From positions 868,001-932,000 of the forward strand of contig CAZMAR010000001.1 in the NCBI GenBank assembly GCA_964564635.1: a stretch of 64,000 nt of DNA, read 5' to 3'. Below are positions 26,012-33,011 of this stretch, piece after piece (position 1 is the stretch's first letter; every line of letters starts with the position of its first letter). The notes under the pieces were generated by a model that was given only the letters and a program-made list of their open reading frames with translations, did no database searches and was not told the origin of the DNA. A program made the translations under genes and the position numbers. Source of the DNA: Tepidaquicella sp964564635. Lineage in GTDB: Bacteria; Bacteroidota; Ignavibacteria; Tepidaquicellales; Tepidaquicellaceae.

Positions 26012-27739
26012 TCACTTTATAAAAATCATTTTTCGCACAGCAGAAAAGTTTTGAGTCTCTAACTTATAAAAATATATTCCAGTGGCGAGATTTAGTTTAA
26101 GCGTATTGAATTGTTCTCTATAACTTCCTGCTTTTCTAAATTCATTAATTAATACAGCAATCTCTCTTCCGGTTAAATCATAAACAGTTAACTTAACGTT
26201 TTCATCTTTTGCTATTGAGAAATCAATTGTTGTAGAGGGGTTAAATGGATTTGGATAATTCTGTTGTAAAAGGTAAGTATGAATTATAGGTTCCTCAGAA
26301 GAAATATTTGTTGGTAGTGAAACAGTAAATCTAAAATTACCTGATGGCGCTGTTAATGGTTTGGTTACTGTTCTGTTACTATTAGAAGTCGCAGAGATAT
26401 AATAATAAACTTTCGTCCCTAATGGTTGTGATGGTATATATGCTTTAAAAGTATCGCCAACAGCAGTCATATTCAAATTATTAAATCCTGTATTAGTATC
26501 AATTGTCCAATAGACTTTCGCACTTGATATACCACTTTTGGTTTTTATATAAGCTTTCACTTCATAATTAGGCATAGCAGTAGTGGCTAATCTTATAGAA
26601 GGATGAGATATAAATATCGGGTCATACACACCAACTTCTTTACTAATACAATGAATTGCGCCACTTGCAGGAATTATGGAATTACAATTAATTCCAACAA
26701 CTCTATAACCAGGCATAGCTTCCCGGTATATTCTTAATGCTGTTGTATCCTGCGGGAAATTATAAATAGGAACTATAACTGTTTTATTAACAATAAGTGA
26801 ATTTGTGTAAGTGTAATAATTAGAATTCGGTGGATATTGACCATTAGAATTTGGTGGCATTGGAATTCTTACAACTTTCCAGGGTCTATTAAAACAAGTC
26901 TGAAAGTTAGTTGTAACATACCTTAAATTCGAATCTATTTGCGGACCATCTGCAACACCAACAGGATACTGACCCACAAGTAAGGTCTCCTCATCTAATA
27001 ACTTCATATGCATATCAATGTGATGAATTCCATCGTAGGGTAATGTATTCATCTTAATATAAGTTTTAATCCCCATATATTTTCTAAACATAGTATCAAT
27101 TTCTGCTTCAGTTTTACCTGAATTTTCGGCTAAAATTAGTTTAGAAGAAAATGCAGTACCATGTCCATCTACCATAAAATTTCCACCAGTAGCAACAATT
27201 CTATTCGGTTCCTGCGTCATTTGATGTAAAATAACATTAAAATAATTTGCAACATAAACTGGGATTAAATCATCCTGCGGTCTTGGTCTGTTGTAAACCC
27301 AGTCAATCATACGCAAACTATCTATATTGTTGGTATATATAGTCCAGGCACCATAATCTCTGCACCAGACGGAATTAAAAGAAGCATAAAGAAATCTTAG
27401 ATTAACAAGAGGCACTCCATAAGAAGTAAGATATGATTTAACTGAATTTGAATCAGAACACACAATGAGAACAAGACATTCGTCCTGAATATAATCCACC
27501 ATTTGGGCTAAAATAGATTGATAAGAAGTCCAAGTAATTTGAACTGCTTGAAACTCTTCCCATTCAGCCATAGTTCTAACGGGAGAATAAGGTGGGTTAA
27601 AATCATCCGTTTGACTGACAGGAGGTGAATAGCTTTTCCATAATTCTAACTCCTTATCAGTCATATATTTCGGTAAATCCTGTGAGAACAAATTTAAACA
27701 TGTAAAGAAAACAAAAATAAGATAAAGAATATTTTTCAT
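26012..27739 (-). CDS. Secreted peptidylarginine deiminase-like enzyme (PPAD family) with T9SS sorting domain
   Basis: 575 residues. Signal peptide about 1-20; a guanidine-deiminase (PF04371-type) domain about 45-375; a small beta domain about 385-475; a T9SS sorting domain at the end (LLQQNYPNPFNPSTTI to VRKMIFIK). Catalytic candidates are D128 in WCRDYG, H240 and D242 in GIHHIDMHMK, and nucleophile C364 in GAIHCISKEVG. YNRPRPQDD (149-157) supplies R151 and R153, at the place of Porphyromonas PPAD Arg152 and Arg154, which bind the substrate C-terminal carboxylate; I recall these positions from the literature and did not align them. Cytosolic agmatine deiminases share the fold but lack signal and sorting domains. 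Likely reaction: arginine residue to citrulline plus ammonia. Arginine-peptide against agmatine specificity is inferred. Confidence 0.85.
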   Translation of the reverse strand: MKNILYLIFVFFTCLNLFSQDLPKYMTDKELELWKSYSPPVSQTDDFNPPYSPVRTMAEWEEFQAVQITWTSYQSILAQMVDYIQDECLVLIVCSDSNSVKSYLTSYGVPLVNLRFLYASFNSVWCRDYGAWTIYTNNIDSLRMIDWVYNRPRPQDDLIPVYVANYFNVILHQMTQEPNRIVATGGNFMVDGHGTAFSSKLILAENSGKTEAEIDTMFRKYMGIKTYIKMNTLPYDGIHHIDMHMKLLDEETLLVGQYPVGVADGPQIDSNLRYVTTNFQTCFNRPWKVVRIPMPPNSNGQYPPNSNYYTYTNSLIVNKTVIVPIYNFPQDTTALRIYREAMPGYRVVGINCNSIIPASGAIHCISKEVGVYDPIFISHPSIRLATTAMPNYEVKAYIKTKSGISSAKVYWTIDTNTGFNNLNMTAVGDTFKAYIPSQPLGTKVYYYISATSNSNRTVTKPLTAPSGNFRFTVSLPTNISSEEPIIHTYLLQQNYPNPFNPSTTIDFSIAKDENVKLTVYDLTGREIAVLINEFRKAGSYREQFNTLKLNLATGIYFYKLETQNFSAVRKMIFIK

Positions 27740-27836
27740 AATAAAGAAATTTTAAATAATATAAAAAATTTAAAAATTAAATAATGCATATTTTAAAAAT
27801 TCATTTTACCTGTATATTAACCTTTATAGAAGGTAG

Positions 27837-28805
27837 TTATAAGAATATTTTGTTGTTTTTAATTAATCTTAGATGGTTTTCATTAACATTCTTTAGAAGT
27901 GAGACAATCTCATTGAAAATAATTTTTTTTGTTTGGTTTGAATACCTTAAATATTCAATTATCGCTTTGGAAGGTAAATCTGTACTTGATATTTTATCTA
28001 TTAAAAACTTTTCCGCAAGGTTGATTACAACATCATAATCATGATATTCTCCTAATTTCTCAACTGTATTTTTAATAGTTAACCTGAATTCTTCAAATTC
28101 ATTTATAAATGTACCGGTACACATATCAAGTAAGTATCTAAATGTTTTAGAACTAATTCTGAATTTGTGTAATTTGTCTGATGAAATTTTATTTATATTT
28201 TTCGAATCAAGAAGGTTTAATTTTTTTATTCCGCCAAGAAAGGCAGAAAAATGTTTTGATATAATATCACAATATATCTCTTTAAATGAAACAATTAATT
28301 TATCAATTAGTGAATTATTTAATAAGTATTCATCTAAATATTTTTCTATTTTTTTCAGATTACCCTGATATTTCAGAAAGTATTTATTCCTATAAAGATT
28401 TTTAATTAAAATATTTTTATTTGTTCTTAAATCACCAAGAAATAATAAAATACTTTTTTGATTTTCCGAGTTATTAGTTTTAATGTACTTTAAAGTTAAA
28501 TCATAAGTAACTTCATATTCTCTTGAGGCTCCAAGAATTTTTATAATTTCTTTAATCGAATTTAATGTATAGTCATAATTATACTTAGAATTATTTTTGT
28601 TAATCAAACTGTCAAAACCTATAAGTAATGCTTCCATCCGCCTTGCCGCTACTCTTGAATTATGAAGTCGCACTGGAGAATATTTTTCAATCAATGCAGT
28701 AATTCTTTCTCTCAGATCGGAATAAAAGAGTTTGAATATTTTTGGTAAAAGATAACCTGTAGGCTTATTTACATCAAAATTTTGTATCTCAATTACAGAA
28801 AGCAT
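27837..28805 (-). CDS. CHAD-domain protein
   Basis: 322 residues, almost all alpha-helical with basic and histidine patches. The CHAD signatures are RLHNSRVAARRMEALLIGFD near residue 46, the second-half repeat KLHKFRISSKTFRYLLDMC, and LGEYHDYDVVINLAEKF. CHAD domains bind polyphosphate and are often fused to CYTH domains; no CYTH is present here. It is the last gene of the galE-rmlA-rmlC-ugd set, 8 nt after ugd. How polyphosphate binding relates to nucleotide-sugar synthesis is unknown; it may simply share the transcript. Confidence 0.9.
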   Translation of the reverse strand: MLSVIEIQNFDVNKPTGYLLPKIFKLFYSDLRERITALIEKYSPVRLHNSRVAARRMEALLIGFDSLINKNNSKYNYDYTLNSIKEIIKILGASREYEVTYDLTLKYIKTNNSENQKSILLFLGDLRTNKNILIKNLYRNKYFLKYQGNLKKIEKYLDEYLLNNSLIDKLIVSFKEIYCDIISKHFSAFLGGIKKLNLLDSKNINKISSDKLHKFRISSKTFRYLLDMCTGTFINEFEEFRLTIKNTVEKLGEYHDYDVVINLAEKFLIDKISSTDLPSKAIIEYLRYSNQTKKIIFNEIVSLLKNVNENHLRLIKNNKIFL

Positions 28806-28813
28806 TTTAACTA

Positions 28814-30139
28814 TTAATTTACTCTTAATCTTCCAATGCTATAATAAGTAAATCCAAGTTCTTTCATTTTATCAGGGGAATAAACATTTCTTCCATCAAA
28901 AATCAATGGTGACTTCAAAAGCTTTTTAATTTCATCAAAATCAGGATTTCTGAATTCATTCCATTCAGTAAGCAGAAGCAATGCATCAGCATTCTTTAAA
29001 GCATCTAATTCATTTTCTGCATATTTGATTTTATCAGCAAAATAGAACTTTGCTGTTTCCATTGCTGCGGGGTCGTATGCACACACAGTAGCCCCATTAT
29101 TCAGCAGTTCATTTATTATTACAATTGATGGAGCTTCTCTCATATCGTCTGTATTTGGTTTAAATGATAAACCCCAGACGGCAAAATGTTTGCCTTTAAT
29201 ATCAGAGTTAAAATGTTTCAATAATTTATTAACAAGAATAAATTTCTGATTGGCATTAATTTTATCAACAACAGATAATAAAGTAATTTCAGAGCCTTTT
29301 TCAATAGAAGTTTTTATTAATGCTTTTACATCTTTTGGAAAACAGGATCCACCATAACCAATACCAGCAAATAAAAATCGTTTACCTATCCTGTTATCTG
29401 TTCCCATACCTTTTCTAACTAAATCAATATCAGCGCCAACTTTTTCGCAGAAATTTGCAAGTTCATTCATAAATGTAATTCTCATTGCAAGATAAGAATT
29501 TGCTGCATACTTTGTAACTTCTGCACTTGCCGTATCCATTTCAATAATAGGATTACCCTGCCTCACAAAAGGTTCGTATAACTCTCTCATAATAGAAAGT
29601 GCTTTTTTACTCTCCGATCCAATTACAATTCTATCAGGTTTCATAAAATCACTTACTGCAAAACCTTCCCTTAAAAATTCGGGATTGGAAACTACATCAA
29701 AATTTTCATAACCATATTTTTTAATCTCCATTTCCACCAATTTTGCAGTCCCAACTGGCACGGTGCTTTTATTAACAATAATTTTGTAAGTTTTGACATT
29801 TTCTTCTTGAGCAATCTTACCAATTTTCCCAGCAGTCTCCAGAACATAAGATAGGTCAGCTGAACCATCTTCACCCTGAGGAGTAGGCAAGCAGAAAAAA
29901 ATTATTTCTGAGGCAAGAAAAGCTTCTTTTAAATTTGTTATAAATGATAATCTTTTTTTTTCGATATTTCTGTAAAAAATTATTTCTAACCCAGGTTCAT
30001 AAAAAGGGATAATACCAGATTGCATCTTCTTAACTTTTTCTGCATCATTATCTACACAAATTACCTGATTACCCATTTCTGCAAAACAGGTACCGGATGC
30101 AAGTCCAACATACCCCGTTCCAATTATTGCTAAATTCAT
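28814..30139 (-). CDS. ugd: UDP-glucose 6-dehydrogenase
   Basis: 441 residues. The N-terminal NAD-binding motif is IIGTGYVGLASGTCFAEMG; SNPEFLREGFAVSDFMKPDR and the active-site region GIGYGGSCFPKD with nucleophile C266 are the family marks. The second Rossmann domain starts near 310 with FAVWGLSFKPNTDDMREAPS. It oxidises UDP-glucose to UDP-glucuronate in the cytoplasm for surface polysaccharide. It follows rmlC by 12 nt. Confidence 0.96.
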   Translation of the reverse strand: MNLAIIGTGYVGLASGTCFAEMGNQVICVDNDAEKVKKMQSGIIPFYEPGLEIIFYRNIEKKRLSFITNLKEAFLASEIIFFCLPTPQGEDGSADLSYVLETAGKIGKIAQEENVKTYKIIVNKSTVPVGTAKLVEMEIKKYGYENFDVVSNPEFLREGFAVSDFMKPDRIVIGSESKKALSIMRELYEPFVRQGNPIIEMDTASAEVTKYAANSYLAMRITFMNELANFCEKVGADIDLVRKGMGTDNRIGKRFLFAGIGYGGSCFPKDVKALIKTSIEKGSEITLLSVVDKINANQKFILVNKLLKHFNSDIKGKHFAVWGLSFKPNTDDMREAPSIVIINELLNNGATVCAYDPAAMETAKFYFADKIKYAENELDALKNADALLLLTEWNEFRNPDFDEIKKLLKSPLIFDGRNVYSPDKMKELGFTYYSIGRLRVN

Positions 30140-30151
30140 AATATAATTATT

Positions 30152-30706
30152 TTATTTATTATAAAAAAAATCTTTCTCAATATCTCTAAATCTTTTTGCA
30201 AGCAAATCTTTCTCTGAAACCTTAGGATTTCTAACTTTCCAATCAATATTAAGGTCAGGATCATTATAAATAATAGTTCTTTCATCTTTTTTGCTATAGT
30301 AGGCAGTACACTTATACATAAAAATTGTATTATCTTCCAGCACAGAAAAGCCATGCGCAAAACCCGGCGGTATCCAAATTTGTAAATGATTTTCCTCGCT
30401 TAATTCTACCTGCACATATTGTCCAAAAGTAGGAGAACCAAATCTGATATCAACTGCAACATCAATCACTTTTCCTTTAATAACCTGACACAACTTTCCC
30501 TGGCTAAACTCACCAACCTGATAATGTAATCCACGAATAGTGCCATAACAGGATTTTGAAATATTATCCTGTAAAAATATTATATCATCCCCGAGTTCCA
30601 GATATTTCTTTTTACTATAGGACTCGAAGAAGAACCCTCTTTCATCAATAAAAACATCGGGTTCAATTAAAACAACATCTTCTATTTTTGTTTTTATAAA
30701 TTTCAT
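30152..30706 (-). CDS. rmlC: dTDP-4-dehydrorhamnose 3,5-epimerase
   Basis: 184 residues, the usual length. Cupin-fold signature: VFIDERGFFFESYSKKKY, IRGLHYQ with active-site H61, KLCQVIKGKVIDVAVDIR, and WIPPGFAHGFSVLED. It acts on dTDP-4-keto-6-deoxyglucose in dTDP-rhamnose synthesis. It overlaps the rmlA stop by 4 bp. RmlB and a standard RmlD are missing from the operon; an RmlD-like gene lies at 42.9-43.8 kb. Confidence 0.95.
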   Translation of the reverse strand: MKFIKTKIEDVVLIEPDVFIDERGFFFESYSKKKYLELGDDIIFLQDNISKSCYGTIRGLHYQVGEFSQGKLCQVIKGKVIDVAVDIRFGSPTFGQYVQVELSEENHLQIWIPPGFAHGFSVLEDNTIFMYKCTAYYSKKDERTIIYNDPDLNIDWKVRNPKVSEKDLLAKRFRDIEKDFFYNK

Positions 30707-31572
30707 TTTTCTTTAAGTAATCTCTCAAGATAAGTTTTATATAAAGAATTTGGCATTTGTGAAACAACTCTTTCAAATTGTTCCTCATCAATAAAATTCA
30801 TATTGTAAGCAATCTCTTCTATGCAGGCTACTTTTAGTCCCTGTCGAGCTTCAATCACACCAAAGAAGTTTGATGCCTGTAAAAGAGACTCAGGAGTCCC
30901 AGTATCAAGCCAAGCAACTCCCCTACCAATTTTGATAACTTTAAGTTTCTTTCTTTTTAAATATTCTATATTTACATCTGTAATTTCAAGTTCCCCTCTT
31001 GCAGATGGCTTTAAATTTTTTGATATATTAATAACATTATTATCATAAATGTATAATCCGGGTACTGCATAATTTGATTTTGGTTCCTTTGGCTTTTCTT
31101 CAATAGAAATAGCATTACCTTCACTGTCAAATTCTACAATCCCATACCTTTCAGGGTCAGTAACCCTATATCCAAAAATAGTTGCGCCATCTGAGTGTTC
31201 TACAGCAGAATAAATAAAATCAAGTTTCCCATAAAATATATTATCCCCAAGAATTAAAGTTACATTATCTTTCCCAACAAAATCATCTCCGATAATAAAA
31301 GACTCTGCAATACCTTTTGGCTCTGGTTGTATTGCATAACTAATTGCCATACCAAGATGGGAGCCATCCTCAAATAATTTCTGATAAAGAGGAATTGTCT
31401 CAGAATTTGAAATAATTAAAATATCTCTAATATTAGCAAGCATTAAAATAGAAAGTGGGTAATAAATTAAAGGCTTATCATAAATTAGAGTAAGTTGCTT
31501 ACTGTAAATTTTTGATACAGGATACATTCTTGTACCTGACCCACCAGCAAGTATAATTCCTTTCATTTTCAT
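30703..31572 (-). CDS. rmlA: Glucose-1-phosphate thymidylyltransferase
   Basis: 289 residues. The nucleotide-binding motif is ILAGGSGTRMYPVSK, followed by SKQLTLIYDKPLIYYPLS, a close match to the RmlA signature. Further marks are LILGDNIFYG and IVEFDSEGNAISIEEKPKEP. It makes dTDP-glucose, the first step to dTDP-rhamnose and other deoxysugars. Met3 (31566) is an alternative start. It starts 3 nt after the galE stop and overlaps rmlC by 4 bp. Confidence 0.96.
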   Translation of the reverse strand: MKMKGIILAGGSGTRMYPVSKIYSKQLTLIYDKPLIYYPLSILMLANIRDILIISNSETIPLYQKLFEDGSHLGMAISYAIQPEPKGIAESFIIGDDFVGKDNVTLILGDNIFYGKLDFIYSAVEHSDGATIFGYRVTDPERYGIVEFDSEGNAISIEEKPKEPKSNYAVPGLYIYDNNVINISKNLKPSARGELEITDVNIEYLKRKKLKVIKIGRGVAWLDTGTPESLLQASNFFGVIEARQGLKVACIEEIAYNMNFIDEEQFERVVSQMPNSLYKTYLERLLKEK

Positions 31573-31575
31573 AAT

Positions 31576-32550
31576 TTAATATTTTTGATTTCTATGCCAA
31601 TTCCAAGCAGTTTGAATTATATCTTCTAACCCAAACTGTGGTTGCCAGTTTAAAACTTCTTTTGCTTTTTTATTATCTGCTACGAGAGTTGCAGGATCGC
31701 CGGGTCTGCGGTTTGTTATTTTTGCATTTATGTTTTTTCCAGTTATTTCTCGGGCTTTTTCAATAATCTCCTTCACTGAATAACCATCACCAGTACCGAG
31801 ATTTATTATTGTTGAGTCATTATCCTTTTCAAGATACTCAAGAGCTTTTAAATGAGCTAAAGCTAAATCAGTTACATGAATATAATCTCTCACACAGGTC
31901 CCATCTTTTGTTGGATAGTCATCACCGTAAATTTTCAGATTATTCAATTTCCCCAATGCTGCATACATTATTCTCGGTATTAAATGAGGTTCAGGATGAT
32001 GACTCTCGCCAATTTCACCATCAGGAGAGTCACCAGCGGCATTAAAATACCTTAATAAAACATATTTCATTCCCGTAACTTTGCCTACTTCTTTAAGTTT
32101 ATTTTCAACCATTAATTTAGTCTTTGCATAAGGGTTAATCGGATTTACCAATGTGTCTTCATCAATTGGAATTTTAGAAGGATTACCATACACCGAACAG
32201 GTAGAGGAAAAAATAAACTTATTGACACCGGCTGTAATTGCTGACTGAATTAAGGAAAAACTTCCCGTTACATTGTTTCTGTAATATAATTCTGGATTGT
32301 TAACCGATTCCTCAACATAAGCGAACGCCGCAAAATGAATTATTGAATCTATTTTATATTTAATAAGGTTTTTTAGCAAAAGGTCACTATCAATTATATC
32401 CAATTTTTCAAATTTAATCCCTTTTGGAATTGCTTCCTTATGACCTCTCGACAGATTATCAAACACCACAACTTCTTTACCGTTCCTAAGTAATTCTTTT
32501 ACCGTATGTGAACCAATATAACCGGCACCACCAGTTATCAATATAGCCAT
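31576..32550 (-). CDS. galE: UDP-glucose 4-epimerase
   Basis: 324 residues, short-chain dehydrogenase type. NAD motif GGAGYIGSH, catalytic Y141-x3-K145 in YAKTK with the preceding SSTCSVYG, and the GalE-specific YFNAAGDSPDGEIGESHHPE and YGDDYPTKDGTCVRDYIH. It interconverts UDP-glucose and UDP-galactose. It is the first gene of a five-gene nucleotide-sugar operon and is divergent from polA across a 461-bp gap. Confidence 0.96.
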   Translation of the reverse strand: MAILITGGAGYIGSHTVKELLRNGKEVVVFDNLSRGHKEAIPKGIKFEKLDIIDSDLLLKNLIKYKIDSIIHFAAFAYVEESVNNPELYYRNNVTGSFSLIQSAITAGVNKFIFSSTCSVYGNPSKIPIDEDTLVNPINPYAKTKLMVENKLKEVGKVTGMKYVLLRYFNAAGDSPDGEIGESHHPEPHLIPRIMYAALGKLNNLKIYGDDYPTKDGTCVRDYIHVTDLALAHLKALEYLEKDNDSTIINLGTGDGYSVKEIIEKAREITGKNINAKITNRRPGDPATLVADNKKAKEVLNWQPQFGLEDIIQTAWNWHRNQKY

Positions 32551-33011
32551 TTGCTTAAAATAGAATTAAATTGTAAAGATAACTTTTTTATATAATAAAT
32601 TCAGTGAAAAGGAAAGGGATATCACAATAAAAAATATGTATAAAATTAAGAAATGTTATCGAATATTATTGGCTTAGAAATGAAACTATAAATATCGTTT
32701 TTCTATTATAAAACAAGGGTTTGGACTATGTGTGTAAGGGAAGGTTCAATTCTTTTATGGCAATATTGAAAGAAAAACATAATTTAAAACTTTACTAATA
32801 CTTTTGAAATTTCTTAACTATCCTGAAACGAAATCCCTATTCCATTGCGTAAATTATATTCTTATTTTCAAGCAGAATTTGTAAATTTTATGTAGGGGGT
32901 ATCTGCAAGATTTTTTAGTTTTCAGTTTGAAAGTTATCTTATAAAATCTCCGCAAATTATAGTATTGTAATAAAAATTTAATTTTTTAACTTTTTAGAAA
33001 AATAATTTTTT
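32551..33011. other. 461-bp divergent promoter region between galE and polA
   Basis: No gene was seen. The sequence AAGTTATCTT occurs once in each direction, on the minus strand about 26-36 bp before galE and on the plus strand about 75 bp before polA, in the same orientation relative to each gene. This may be a shared promoter or regulator element or chance. A GGTTCAATTC segment near 32743 recalls a tRNA T-arm but has no matching acceptor or anticodon stem. Confidence 0.5.

Noticed and set aside
27784..28038. Plus-strand open frame at the 3' end of the CHAD gene
   Set aside because: It overlaps the CHAD gene in antisense and has no family features.
32740..32760. T-arm-like GGTTCAATTC in the galE-polA gap
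   Set aside because: No acceptor, D or anticodon stem can be drawn, so it is not a tRNA.
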